From contig NZ_JAPDMU010000002.1 in assembly GCF_026319325.1 (NCBI RefSeq), positions 372,001 through 436,000 on the forward strand: DNA of 64,000 nt. Direction: 5' to 3'. Positions 47,725-57,209 of this stretch are shown in pieces. The stretch comes from Methylophaga sp. OBS3 (GTDB lineage Bacteria > Pseudomonadota > Gammaproteobacteria > Nitrosococcales > Methylophagaceae). Each line of letters begins with the position of its first letter. The first letter of the stretch is position 1. Under the pieces are notes generated by a model. The model was not told the origin of the DNA. It searched no databases and saw only the letters and a program-made list of their open reading frames with translations. Made by a program: the position numbers and the translations under genes.

Positions 47725-47847
47725 GTCTAAACGGAATATTGACAAATTAAACTTGCTGATTAATAAAGGGATCAGTAGAATTACGCGGTTCTAAAGCATC
47801 AAACGCCAAGGCGTGTTTTGGCAACCTAACAATTTGCGAGAAATGAT

Positions 47848-48048
47848 ATGAAAGCGGATATCCATCCAGAATACAGTGAAATCGACGTTACCTGCAGTTG
47901 TGGTAACAGCTTCAAAACCCGTTCTACCCGCGCTGGTGACCTGTCGCTGGATGTTTGTTCAGAATGTCACCCGTTCTACACTGGCAAGCAAAAAATGCTG
48001 GACAGCGCTGGTCGTGTTGATAAATTCCGTCAAAAATACGGAAAATAA
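47848..48048 (+). CDS. rpmE: 50S ribosomal protein L31 (zinc-binding type)
   Basis: 66 residues. Zinc-ribbon cysteines Cys16, Cys18, Cys37 and Cys40 (CSC and CSEC) mark the C+ form. The rest of the sequence, for example [20 protein letters not shown] (residues 41-60), is canonical. The 123-base leader contains a 5-bp inverted repeat (ACGCC, GGCGT) too short to interpret. Confidence 0.97.
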   Translation: MKADIHPEYSEIDVTCSCGNSFKTRSTRAGDLSLDVCSECHPFYTGKQKMLDSAGRVDKFRQKYGK

Positions 48049-48067
48049 TCAAAGGGGCAATGCCCGT

Positions 48068-49570
48068 ATGAATTTAATCCATCATATTTTTGAACTTATC
48101 GTTTCAAAAAAATGGGGATCTCAAAGCCTCCGCCTTCCAGTGGGGGCTTTGTTGTTTTTGGGGTTAACTGCTTGTGCGCAGAACCCTGTCACCGGTAAAC
48201 AAGACTTTGTCATGTTCAGTGAAGACAAAGAGCTTGCCCTAGGCCGTGAATATCACCCGCAAATCATTAAAGAGTATGGCCGATACGAAGATGAGGCACT
48301 CCAAGCCTATGTTCAATCGGTCGGTGAGCGTGTTGCAGGAGTAGGTCACCGTAAAGATCTGGTTTATCGATTTACGGTATTAGACTCACCAGTAATCAAT
48401 GCTTTCGCTTTGCCTGGTGGCTATCTCTACATAACACGTGGCCTTATGGCTTATTTAAACTCAGAAGCGGAGCTTGCTGCAGTATTAGGCCATGAAGTTG
48501 GCCATGTCACGGCGCGTCATGGTGTTCGCCAGCAAAGTGCTGCACAGGCTGCCAATCTTGGTTATACCTTGGGCTCTCTATTTCTTCCGGGTTTACGCAA
48601 CGCTGGCGCACAAAATGTTTTTAACATTCTTGGCGGTGCCATGTTAAGTGGTTATGGTCGCGAGCACGAATTAGAGTCTGATCGCTTGGGTGCGGAGTAT
48701 CTCGCCAAGAGTGGATATGACCCTCAAGCAATGATTGAAGTCATTAGTGTTCTGAAAGACCAATCCGTTTTTGCTGAAGCCGAAGCAAAAAAACAAGGTC
48801 GTGAATATCAGGGCTATCACGGACTTTTTGCTAGCCATCCTGATAATGACACGCGCTTACAACAGGTCGTTAAAGCGGCAGATCAGTATTTAGCTGCTCG
48901 TGGTGGAGAAGTTGGTGAAGAAAAATACTTGAGCCGCATTGATGGCATGGTTTTTGGCGATAGTGAAAAACAAGGTATTCGTTCTGGTCGAAACTTTTAC
49001 CACAACGAAATGCAGTTTGCGCTTCAGTTCCCTCAAGACTGGCATATCCAGAACAACCCAAGCAACTTGCAAGCAATTGCCCCTGAAGGCAAAGCGTTTA
49101 TTCAAATGGGTGCAACCGATTTAAACCGCAAGCAAACGCCAGCAGAGTTTATTCGTGATCGTATGAATGTCAGTAATCTGCGTGAAGGTCGTAGCTTTAG
49201 TAGTAATGGTTTGGAAGGTTATACCGGCATCACCGAGCAAAATGGCAAGTTGCATCGTTTATCAGTGGTTTATCTCAAAGATAAGGCTTATATCTTTATC
49301 GGTGGCGTGAAAAACGAGCCAGAATTTGGTGAGTTCGATAAAGCCTTTTTAGCAACAGCTGACAGTTTGCACGTGTTACGTGAGAATGAGCGTCACTTAG
49401 CGAAAGCCCAACGTATTGAGGTGGTGCGGGCAACCAATGATGATAGTTATGCTAAGTGGGCACAATCAACTCGCATCAGCAATAGCCCAATGCAACAGCT
49501 GCAATTGCTTAATGGAGATTATCCAGACAAGCAATTACAACCAGGAAGATTGCTTAAACGGATTCGTTGA
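48068..49570 (+). CDS. M48 family metallopeptidase, lipoprotein
   Basis: Zinc peptidase of the envelope, 500 residues. The chosen ATG gives a lipoprotein signal with lipobox LTAC and Cys36; the frame is open upstream but there it only runs through rpmE. The peptidase domain follows QNPVTGKQDFVMFS, a common start of this lipoprotein type. The active-site motif is HEVGHVTARHG (about 143-153) with the third zinc ligand in ELESDRLG. The C-terminal part (about 300-500) resembles a peptide-binding or PDZ-like add-on. The ribosome site AAAGGGGC may pair with a following GCCC. BepA/LoiP-like proteases are relatives that maintain outer-membrane proteins. Confidence 0.9.
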   Translation: MNLIHHIFELIVSKKWGSQSLRLPVGALLFLGLTACAQNPVTGKQDFVMFSEDKELALGREYHPQIIKEYGRYEDEALQAYVQSVGERVAGVGHRKDLVYRFTVLDSPVINAFALPGGYLYITRGLMAYLNSEAELAAVLGHEVGHVTARHGVRQQSAAQAANLGYTLGSLFLPGLRNAGAQNVFNILGGAMLSGYGREHELESDRLGAEYLAKSGYDPQAMIEVISVLKDQSVFAEAEAKKQGREYQGYHGLFASHPDNDTRLQQVVKAADQYLAARGGEVGEEKYLSRIDGMVFGDSEKQGIRSGRNFYHNEMQFALQFPQDWHIQNNPSNLQAIAPEGKAFIQMGATDLNRKQTPAEFIRDRMNVSNLREGRSFSSNGLEGYTGITEQNGKLHRLSVVYLKDKAYIFIGGVKNEPEFGEFDKAFLATADSLHVLRENERHLAKAQRIEVVRATNDDSYAKWAQSTRISNSPMQQLQLLNGDYPDKQLQPGRLLKRIR

Positions 49571-51991
49571 TCAGAACAACTCGATTAACGAATCCTCTTC
49601 TTCGCTACCCGCTCCATAACTTTGCGAACTTGTTGCTTCCGGTACTTCATCAGCACGGAATGTTTCATAAATAGCATTTTCGCTATTTGGATGAGCGAGC
49701 AAACCTGAATCAGGGTCAATACGAACAGTCACCATATCTACTGGTGGAATAAACTCTTCTTCTGGCACTGAGCGCAGTGCTTCACGCATAAAGTCTATCC
49801 ACATCGGTAATGCAGCTCGGCCACCAGTTTCATATCGACCTAAGTTGCGTGGGTTATCAAATCCTACCCAACTGACAGCAACTAACTCTGGATTATAACC
49901 ATTAAACCAAGCATCAACTTGATCATTGGTCGTTCCTGTTTTACCAGCTAGATCATCGCGTCCTAAGCTGAGCGCCTGACGGCCGGTACCTGAACGGACA
50001 ACATCACGTAGCATGCTATTCATTAAATAGGCATTTTGTGCCGGAATGATTCTCTCAGCAGGTTTAAAGCCCATCCAAGAGCTGGCCAGAGACTGTTCTG
50101 TGTCGGCATCAATCTCTTTTGGCTTATCAAGTGGTGCAATACAGGTTTCGCAAACCGTAAATGGCTCAGCTTGCATCAGTATTTCACCATCACCATCTTC
50201 AATACGTTTAATAAAGTAAGGTTCAATTCGGTAGCCGCCATTGGCAAAGGTTGCATAAGCTCTCGCCATATCAATAGGCGCAGCACTACCACTACCTAAA
50301 GCCAAGGATAAATTTTTAGGTAATTGATCAGGTTCGAAACCAAAACGCTTGGCATAGTCGATAACGTACTCAATACCAATATCTCGCATCAAGCGAATAG
50401 AAACCAGATTGCGAGAGTGTGTGAGCGCCTCACGAAGTCTGGTTGGGCCATAAAATTGACCACTGTAATTTTGTGGACGCCATACGTTTTCTAAACCAAC
50501 ATCATCAAACACTACTGGAGCGTCATTCACGACGGTGGCAGCGTTATAGCCTTTTTCTAATGCAGCTGAATATATGAATGGTTTAAAACCAGAGCCGGGT
50601 TGACGCTTTGACTGAAGCGCACGGTTAAATTTGCTATTAAAGAAGTCAAAACCACCTTGTAAAGCCGTAATTGAACCATCAAAAGGTGATAATGCGACCA
50701 TGGCACCTTCGGCTTCAGGGATTTGGGCTAACTGCCATTCTTGTTCATTATCTTGTCGTAAATAAACAATATCGCCTTTAGCAATGACATCACTCAGCTT
50801 TTGTGGCCTTTTACCTAAACTATTTGTGCTCAATTTAGGTTGAGCCCAAGCAACCGCAGAGAAAGGAAGCGTAATTTCACCAATACGACGGATGTAAACA
50901 CTTGCTTCGGCTTTATCGTCGTCAATATTCAGTATTAAACTTGAACGCAGAGGCCCAAATGCTTGGAATGTGTCCAGCAGTTTTTCGGCTTCTTCGGCAC
51001 TTGGTGCTTCATCAAAAGTAACTTGTTTAAGTGCACCACGATAACCATGACGACGATCGTAAGCTAACAATGCGTCTTGTAATGCTGCAGTTGCAGCACG
51101 TTGATGGACAGACTTAATCGTTGTGAATACCTTTAAACCATTTGTATAAAGCTCGTCACCGTATTCATCATAAAGCTGGGTTCGGACCATTTCAGAGATA
51201 TAGGGTGCGTATACTTCAATATCGCGACCATGATATTTGGCAGTAACCGGTTCATCGATGGCCATTTGATAGGTTTGTTCATCAATAAAGCCAACATCAA
51301 GCATACGACTTAACACATAGTTTCGACGAGCTAAGGCTCTTTCCGGATTGTTAATTGGATTAGAAGCTGATGGTGCTTTAGGCAAGCCGGCAATCATTGC
51401 CATTTCGGATAATGTCAGTTGTGATAGCTTTTTACCGTAGTAGACTTCTGCAGCGGCACCTACACCGTAAGCTCTGCTACCAAGATAAATTTTGTTGAGA
51501 TATAGCGCGAGTATTTCTTCCTTTGACAAAGTTTGCTCAATTTGCAGCGCTAAAATAATTTCATTGACCTTACGTAAGTAAGTTTTTTCACGGCTGAGGA
51601 AAAAGTTACGCGCAACCTGCATTGTGATTGTACTGCCACCTTGTGATTTTTCACCTGTGACAGCCAGAGCATACACCGCACGAATAATACCTTGATAATC
51701 AACCCCTGGATGTTCGAAAAAACGGTCATCTTCAGCAGCTAGGAAGGCATTTATCATTTGTGGAGGGATGGCGTCATACTCCGCAGGCACACGACGTTTC
51801 TCACCAAACTCGGCCATTAGCAAACCTTCGCTACTATAAATTCGCATCGGAATTTGCAGGCGAACCTTTCTAAGTTCCTCGGTATCAGGTAATTTGGGCG
51901 CTAAAATATAATAAACTGCAGCGATACTGACCACGCCTAGAATAAATAAAGTAAACAGCGTGCTCACTAAACGGAAAAAAAATTTCGACAT
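49571..51991 (-). CDS. mrcA: Penicillin-binding protein 1A (bifunctional peptidoglycan synthase)
   Basis: Class A PBP that polymerises and cross-links peptidoglycan. 806 residues. One N-terminal helix (about 8-30). Transglycosylase domain: EDDRFFEHPGVDYQG with the catalytic Glu, and GGSTITMQVARNFFLS. An OB-like domain sits between the two catalytic domains. Transpeptidase domain: nucleophile Ser in KRQPGSGFKPF, SRN triad residue in THSRNLVS, and KTGTTNDQ. The gene diverges from pilM, as in other gammaproteobacteria, and its stop abuts that of the M48 gene. Confidence 0.96.
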   Translation of the reverse strand: MSKFFFRLVSTLFTLFILGVVSIAAVYYILAPKLPDTEELRKVRLQIPMRIYSSEGLLMAEFGEKRRVPAEYDAIPPQMINAFLAAEDDRFFEHPGVDYQGIIRAVYALAVTGEKSQGGSTITMQVARNFFLSREKTYLRKVNEIILALQIEQTLSKEEILALYLNKIYLGSRAYGVGAAAEVYYGKKLSQLTLSEMAMIAGLPKAPSASNPINNPERALARRNYVLSRMLDVGFIDEQTYQMAIDEPVTAKYHGRDIEVYAPYISEMVRTQLYDEYGDELYTNGLKVFTTIKSVHQRAATAALQDALLAYDRRHGYRGALKQVTFDEAPSAEEAEKLLDTFQAFGPLRSSLILNIDDDKAEASVYIRRIGEITLPFSAVAWAQPKLSTNSLGKRPQKLSDVIAKGDIVYLRQDNEQEWQLAQIPEAEGAMVALSPFDGSITALQGGFDFFNSKFNRALQSKRQPGSGFKPFIYSAALEKGYNAATVVNDAPVVFDDVGLENVWRPQNYSGQFYGPTRLREALTHSRNLVSIRLMRDIGIEYVIDYAKRFGFEPDQLPKNLSLALGSGSAAPIDMARAYATFANGGYRIEPYFIKRIEDGDGEILMQAEPFTVCETCIAPLDKPKEIDADTEQSLASSWMGFKPAERIIPAQNAYLMNSMLRDVVRSGTGRQALSLGRDDLAGKTGTTNDQVDAWFNGYNPELVAVSWVGFDNPRNLGRYETGGRAALPMWIDFMREALRSVPEEEFIPPVDMVTVRIDPDSGLLAHPNSENAIYETFRADEVPEATSSQSYGAGSEEEDSLIELF

Positions 51992-52054
51992 ATGGGTATT
52001 TCAGGATCGCAAAAAGAGTGTTAGTAGAGTATATATAAAGTATCGATAAAGCCA

Positions 52055-52072
52055 GTACATAGGCCCATGTAC
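52055..52072. promoter_or_regulatory. 18-bp inverted repeat between mrcA and pilM
   Basis: GTACATAGGCCCATGTAC, a palindrome with one mismatched pair. It lies in the 191-base divergent region, 21 bases upstream of the -35 of the pilM promoter candidate. It looks like a dimer-binding site; the binder is unknown. Confidence 0.5.
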
Positions 52073-52092
52073 TTGTTAAAGAACATTTTTTA

Positions 52093-52120
52093 TTGACATA
52101 TTAAAGATACCTAATAAACT
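52093..52120 (+). promoter_or_regulatory. Candidate sigma-70 promoter of pilMNOPQ
   Basis: Perfect -35 TTGACA (52093-52098), a 16-base spacer, and TAAACT (52115-52120) as a four-of-six -10. The pilM start is 63 bases downstream. Confidence 0.55.
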
Positions 52121-52182
52121 ACTTTAACTAACACAGGTAAGTGTTGCTTTATAAATCGGTTCGACCGGAATTGAGGCGAGTC

Positions 52183-53244
52183 ATGTTTGGACGGAAAAAA
52201 AATCCGCTACTGGGAATAGACATTAGCTCTTCTGTAGTAAAAGTATTAGAGCTACATAAAAAAGGCGACCGTTTCTTGGTCGAGTCTTATGCGGTTGAGC
52301 CTTTACCCGTAAATGCGGTCGTTGAAGGGCGAATCGAAAATGGTGACGAAGTCGCTGGTGCGATTAAGCGCGCAGTCAAACGCTCCGGTTCAAAGGCTAA
52401 AGAAGTCGCCGTTGCGGTTTCTGCAAATGCCGCCATTACCAAAACAGTTTCTTTCCCCGCCTCATTATCTGAGCGTGAGCTAGAAGAAAACGTATTACTT
52501 GAAGCTGAAAATTACATCCCTTATCCGCTAGAAGAAGTTCGTCTCGACTTTGAAGTTTTAGGGACTTCTGCAGTCGATGCTGAAGCAGTAGATGTATTGC
52601 TTGCAGCATCGCGTAGAGAAAATGTTGATGCGCGAACCGACGTCATCGAAAAAGCGGGACTAAAGCCCAAGCTAGTCGATGTTGAAGCCTACACTATGGA
52701 AAATGCTTTTACGTTGATTGCTGAGCAGTTACCTCATCATGGACAAGGCTTAACGGTGGGCGTTGTTGATGTTGGCGCAACAGTCACCACTTTACATGTT
52801 TTGGTAGACGGGAAAATCGTCTTCACCCGCGAACAAACATTCGGTGGCCGCATGCTTACCGAAGACATTGAGCGCCATTATGGTATGTCTTATCAAGAGG
52901 CTGGTCGGGCAAAAAAAGATCCTTCCAGTTTGCCAGATGATTACGTGCCTAAAGTCTTACAACCCTTTAAACGCTCAATGACCATGACGGTCACCAGAGC
53001 ACTGCAGTTTTTCTTTTCGGCATCTAGTCAGTATCAATCAATCGACCACATTATTTTAGCTGGTGGTTGCGCCTCGATTGAAGGCGTTGACGAAATGATT
53101 GAAGCAGAGACGGGTACCTCAACCTCGGTAGCAAACCCATTTGCCGATATGGCTATTGCCTCTCGTATTAAAGTGCAGTCATTAAGCAATGATGCACCGT
53201 CAATGTTGATTGCATGTGGACTAGCCATGAGGAGTTTTGACTGA
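52183..53244 (+). CDS. pilM: Type IV pilus assembly protein PilM
   Basis: Cytoplasmic actin-like protein that binds the N-terminus of PilN and supports pilus alignment. 353 residues from the ATG MFGRKKNPLLGIDISSSVVK, the family start; the frame is open 42 bases further upstream. ATP-binding motifs of the actin fold: LGIDISSSVVKVLEL, VGVVDVGATVTTLHV and IILAGGCASIEG. It overlaps pilN by one base. No obvious odd residues. Confidence 0.95.
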   Translation: MFGRKKNPLLGIDISSSVVKVLELHKKGDRFLVESYAVEPLPVNAVVEGRIENGDEVAGAIKRAVKRSGSKAKEVAVAVSANAAITKTVSFPASLSERELEENVLLEAENYIPYPLEEVRLDFEVLGTSAVDAEAVDVLLAASRRENVDARTDVIEKAGLKPKLVDVEAYTMENAFTLIAEQLPHHGQGLTVGVVDVGATVTTLHVLVDGKIVFTREQTFGGRMLTEDIERHYGMSYQEAGRAKKDPSSLPDDYVPKVLQPFKRSMTMTVTRALQFFFSASSQYQSIDHIILAGGCASIEGVDEMIEAETGTSTSVANPFADMAIASRIKVQSLSNDAPSMLIACGLAMRSFD

Positions 53245-53810
53245 TGGCTCATATAAATTTACTGCCATGGCGTGAAGTCCGCCGTCAGGAACGTCAGCAA
53301 CAATTCTATGTAGCATTGGTGGCGGGATTGATTTTTGCACTAGCGGTGCTGTACTTCGCAACGTCTTTTGCGAATGGCTTGATTGATGAACAAAACAGCC
53401 GTAACAGTTATTTGCAACAAGAAATTGCTCAGCTCGACAAAGTCATTAAGGAAATTCAGAACCTAGAAAAAGCGCGGGCTCGACTTGTTGCCCGTATGCA
53501 AGTTATTCAAGAGTTACAGGCAAGTAGACCTAAGGTTGTTAAGGTCTTGGATGCGTTGGTTAGAACGGTACCGGAAGGTATCCACTTAGATACAGTTAGT
53601 CGTGTTGGTGAAGACTATACTCTGCAGGGCGTTGCCCAAAGTAACGCAAGAGTTTCAGTATTTATGAATCAGTTAGACAACGATGCTGAGTTTAACGAAT
53701 CAAAACTCAAAGTTGTTGAGAGAACTTCTTCACGACGTGATGATGCAATTCGTAAATTCACCCTCAATGTTGATGAAAGTAAACCTGCTAAAAATGAGGA
53801 GGACAAATAA
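53244..53810 (+). CDS. pilN: Type IV pilus assembly protein PilN
   Basis: Inner-membrane alignment protein, 188 residues. The PilM-binding motif INLLPWRE is at 4-11, one helix spans about 23-45, and a coiled coil (about 50-85) leads to a ferredoxin-like periplasmic domain. Overlaps pilM and pilO by one base each. Confidence 0.95.
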   Translation: MAHINLLPWREVRRQERQQQFYVALVAGLIFALAVLYFATSFANGLIDEQNSRNSYLQQEIAQLDKVIKEIQNLEKARARLVARMQVIQELQASRPKVVKVLDALVRTVPEGIHLDTVSRVGEDYTLQGVAQSNARVSVFMNQLDNDAEFNESKLKVVERTSSRRDDAIRKFTLNVDESKPAKNEEDK

Positions 53811-54400
53811 TGGAATTATCCTCATTATCCGATCTGGATTTTAATGAAAGCGGTGAATGGCCGTTACCAATTAAAATTATCTCTATCATCCTAATTTGTT
53901 TGGTGGTTTGGGGTGCTGGTTACTATTTGATTATCAAAGACAAACGTACTGAGTTAGCTTCACTGGAGCAAAAAGAGTTGGAACTCAGAAAAACCTTTGA
54001 GGATAAGCAAGCAAAAGCCGTCAACCTTGAGGCTTACAAAGAACAGATGAAAGAGATGGAAGTTGTTTTCTCAGGCATGCTCGAACAGCTTCCACGTAAA
54101 AATGAAGTCGCTGACTTACTGGTTGATATCTCCAGAACGGGATTAATTAATGGTCTGGAATTTGAATTGTTCAGACCAGAAAGTGAGCGACCAATAGATT
54201 TTTACGCTGAATTGCCGATTACGATGCGGTTAACAGGTAAATACCATCAATTTGGCGAGTTCGTCAGTGGTGTCGCAGCTTTACCACGTATTGTGACACT
54301 CCATAATTTCAAAATGGGGCCACTGAAAGAAGATACTGGCATGATGACGATTGACCTTACAGCAAAAACGTATCGTTATTTTGATGAGAAAGACAAATGA
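53810..54400 (+). CDS. pilO: Type IV pilus assembly protein PilO
   Basis: Partner of PilN in the inner-membrane alignment complex, 196 residues. A short cytoplasmic N-terminus (ending NESGEWPLPIK) precedes one helix (about 24-42). A coiled coil (about 45-85) and a ferredoxin-like domain follow. Overlaps pilP by four bases. Confidence 0.94.
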   Translation: MELSSLSDLDFNESGEWPLPIKIISIILICLVVWGAGYYLIIKDKRTELASLEQKELELRKTFEDKQAKAVNLEAYKEQMKEMEVVFSGMLEQLPRKNEVADLLVDISRTGLINGLEFELFRPESERPIDFYAELPITMRLTGKYHQFGEFVSGVAALPRIVTLHNFKMGPLKEDTGMMTIDLTAKTYRYFDEKDK

Positions 54401-54948
54401 TGGGGCCTACAATGCATACTAATGTTTTTCGGCCTGCCCTCATTTTTTGGCTTGCTGCTTTTATTTTGCTGACCGGTTGTCAGCCCGAGAAAGACGATCT
54501 AAGAGCCTATGTTGCTGAGGTTAAATCACAGTCTCAGTCGGATATTCCGCCAATACCAGTGATGAAGCCATATGAAAAGTTTGAGTATGCAGCCGAGAAT
54601 CTCAGGGATCCTTTTGTACCGACAGTGGTTGATGTACCAACTAGTGAGATCGCTGGCAGTTTAGACAATGGCATTAGTCCAGATACTAATCGACGCAAAG
54701 AAGCGCTCGAGTTTTTTGCGTTATCAGATTTGCAGTTTGTGGGCACACTTGAACAAGATACTATTTGGGCACTTATTAGAGCGCCTGACAGTGTGATTCA
54801 TAAAGTGCGTACTGGTAATTATATGGGTAGTAACTACGGTCAGATCTTGGCCATTAGTGACAGTGAACTAAAATTGAAAGAGATCGTGCCGGAAGGCAAT
54901 GGTTATGTAGAGCGAGAAACCTCTCTTTCTGTGGTAGAGATTAACTAA
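54397..54948 (+). CDS. pilP: Type IV pilus assembly lipoprotein PilP
   Basis: Lipoprotein linking PilN/PilO to the PilQ secretin. 183 residues from the first ATG; alternative ATGs at codons 2 and 6 give the same lipobox LTGC with Cys28. A proline-rich linker (about 48-58) leads to a beta domain with the family stretch FFALSDLQFVGTLEQ. pilQ follows 12 bases later. Confidence 0.94.
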   Translation: MMGPTMHTNVFRPALIFWLAAFILLTGCQPEKDDLRAYVAEVKSQSQSDIPPIPVMKPYEKFEYAAENLRDPFVPTVVDVPTSEIAGSLDNGISPDTNRRKEALEFFALSDLQFVGTLEQDTIWALIRAPDSVIHKVRTGNYMGSNYGQILAISDSELKLKEIVPEGNGYVERETSLSVVEIN

Positions 54949-54960
54949 AGGCCATTCGAG

Positions 54961-57114
54961 ATGACTAGCAGAGACGTAATGACAATGGACAGACAACAGC
55001 TCCTGGCTCACCGTGGTAGTGATAAGTATCTTCGTTTAGGCGGTTTAGGGATCTTTATGACCATGTGGTTAGCCGCGACAGCACAAGCGGCAGACCTACA
55101 GAACTTAGATTTCAATAGTTTGCCCGGTGATAAAGCGCAGGTCACATTAACGTTTTCAGAGCCAGTAGAAGCGCCAAACAATTTTGCGACAGATGAGCCA
55201 GCTAGAATTGTCTTGGACTTTGATGGTGTCAAAAATGCTTTAAGTGAGCGTACCCGCCAGATTAATAGTGGTGAAACTCGCAGCATTGCCACCGTGGAAG
55301 CCGGTGATCGTACAAGAATGGTTATCAACTTGTTACGTAAAATTCCATACGAAATTCAAACAGACGGTAATATCGTCAAAGTCACTTTGAATGGTAATGC
55401 GCCACAAATGTCGAACAGTCAGGCTCGTGGTAGTGCTGTTCCAATGAGTGGTAATCAAGTGACGAATGTTGACTTTCGTCGTGGTGAAGATGGTGAGGCG
55501 CGGGTAATTATTGACTTGGCTTCTGCCGGTGCTGCTGTTGATGTAAGACAAGAGCGAGATACCGTTGTAGTTGAATTACCTGGTGTAGCGTTGCCAGAAA
55601 AACTACACCGTCGTTTAGATGTCGTTGATTTCGCAACACCAGTTTCATTGATTGATGCTGAGCAAAGCCGTGATGGTACAACTTTAACACTGACGACAAA
55701 CCGTGACTTCGAACATTTAGCGTATCAATCTGATAACCAGCTGGTTGTTGAAGTTAAAGCGCGTGAAACGGTTTCTCAATCAGATAGAGCTGGTGATCAA
55801 GTTGGTTATACTGGTGAAAAGCTGTCACTTAACTTCCAAAACATTGAAGTGAGAGCAGTATTGCAGCTGCTTGCAGATTTCAACGGTATGAATCTGGTGA
55901 CCAGTGATACGGTAACTGGCAATCTGACATTACGTTTGAAGAATGTGCCTTGGGATCAAGCTTTGGAAATCATTTTAAAAACCAAAGGTTTGGCAATGCG
56001 TCAAAATGGCAACGTAATGTTAATTGCACCAGCTGCCGAAATCGCTGCGCGTGAAAAGCAAGAGCTTGAAGCAAAGAAACAGTTAGTCGAGTTAGAACCG
56101 CTGTATTCAGAAATTATCGAAGTTAATTTTGCAAAAGCCGATGAAATTGCGACGATTTTGACTACAACCCAAGGTGACTCAGCTGATGGTAAAGGTGGAT
56201 TTTTATCTGAGCGAGGTAGCGTGGTTGTTGATGCTCGGACAAACTCATTGTTACTGCGTGATACGGCGGACCAGTTAGTTCAAATCCAAAAACTGATTGA
56301 GCAATTAGATATTCCAGTGCGTCAGGTCTTAATTGAGTCACGTATCGTTATTGCCAATAATGATTTTAGTAAAGAATTAGGTGTTCGATTTGGAGCTTCT
56401 GGGCGAAGCCGTACACTTGGAGCAGGTACGTCAGGCTCATTGGATGGACTAGAAGTTCGTGAGGGTAATAGCAATCCAAATCTTTCCTCACCAGTAGGCA
56501 TGGGGAATGATCCAAGAGGTTTAGGTGAAGACCTGAATGTTAATTTACCAGTAACAAATCCTGCAGGGAGCATTGCGCTTGCATTAGCGAAGTTACCAAT
56601 GGGTATGATTTTGGAGCTTGAGCTTTCAGCGATGCAAGAAGAAGGTCGTGGTGAAGTTATTTCTAGTCCTCGGGTTATTACCTCAAATCAAAAACAAGCC
56701 ACAATTGAACAAGGTACTGAGATCCCTTATCAGGAAGCCTCTTCAAGTGGTGCGACATCAGTGTCATTTAAAGAAGCAGTATTAAAGTTAGATGTAACCC
56801 CCCAAATTACACCTGATGATCGGATTGTGATGGATTTGGAAGTCAATAAAGATGAAGTTGGTGAAATCTTCTTGGGCGTACCAAGTATTGATACCCGTAG
56901 CGTGAAAACACAGGTTTTGGTAGACAATGGTGAGACTGTGGTGCTTGGGGGTATTTACGAACAAACCAAAAATACTGGTGTTCAGCGTGTCCCATTCTTT
57001 GGCGACTTACCTTATGTCGGTGTGTTATTCAGAAATACCTTCAACGAAGATCGTCAACGTGAGTTGCTTGTCTTTGTTACACCAAAGATTGTTAAAGAGG
57101 GCATGCAATATTAG
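54961..57114 (+). CDS. pilQ: Type IV pilus outer-membrane secretin PilQ
   Basis: Multimeric outer-membrane gate for the pilus. 717 residues. The signal peptide lies behind a rather long N-terminal region and ends near ATAQAAD (about 38-44). Two AMIN domains that bind peptidoglycan (about 48-145 and 150-265) follow, then the N0 (STN) domain near 285-350, N1, and the secretin pore domain (about 460-715) with VPFFGDLPYVGVLFR near the end. A terminator-like hairpin follows 36 bases later. Confidence 0.96.
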   Translation: MTSRDVMTMDRQQLLAHRGSDKYLRLGGLGIFMTMWLAATAQAADLQNLDFNSLPGDKAQVTLTFSEPVEAPNNFATDEPARIVLDFDGVKNALSERTRQINSGETRSIATVEAGDRTRMVINLLRKIPYEIQTDGNIVKVTLNGNAPQMSNSQARGSAVPMSGNQVTNVDFRRGEDGEARVIIDLASAGAAVDVRQERDTVVVELPGVALPEKLHRRLDVVDFATPVSLIDAEQSRDGTTLTLTTNRDFEHLAYQSDNQLVVEVKARETVSQSDRAGDQVGYTGEKLSLNFQNIEVRAVLQLLADFNGMNLVTSDTVTGNLTLRLKNVPWDQALEIILKTKGLAMRQNGNVMLIAPAAEIAAREKQELEAKKQLVELEPLYSEIIEVNFAKADEIATILTTTQGDSADGKGGFLSERGSVVVDARTNSLLLRDTADQLVQIQKLIEQLDIPVRQVLIESRIVIANNDFSKELGVRFGASGRSRTLGAGTSGSLDGLEVREGNSNPNLSSPVGMGNDPRGLGEDLNVNLPVTNPAGSIALALAKLPMGMILELELSAMQEEGRGEVISSPRVITSNQKQATIEQGTEIPYQEASSSGATSVSFKEAVLKLDVTPQITPDDRIVMDLEVNKDEVGEIFLGVPSIDTRSVKTQVLVDNGETVVLGGIYEQTKNTGVQRVPFFGDLPYVGVLFRNTFNEDRQRELLVFVTPKIVKEGMQY

Positions 57115-57150
57115 CGTCAATATTCGCCGCTATAGTATTGGCATCATGTT

Positions 57151-57178
57151 AGCCGGATCTGAAAAGATCCGGCTTTTT
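57151..57178 (+). terminator. Hairpin terminator between pilQ and aroK
   Basis: Perfect 9-bp stem AGCCGGATC / GATCCGGCT around TGAAAA, followed by four more T residues. It lies only 31 bases before the aroK start, with no room for a normal promoter in between, so aroKB must be reached by read-through or from a promoter overlapping the hairpin or the end of pilQ. Confidence 0.85.
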
Positions 57179-57209
57179 GTCGTTTAAAATCCGGGAAACG
57201 CTGGTAGTT

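Noticed and set aside
47803-47814. Short inverted repeat ACGCC / GGCGT in the rpmE leader as a possible terminator or L31-responsive element
   Set aside because: The stem is five base pairs with a two-base loop and no proper T run, so it cannot be supported as either.
47876-48067. Upstream coding extension of the M48 peptidase
   Set aside because: It runs out of frame through rpmE; the lipoprotein start at 48068 is far better.
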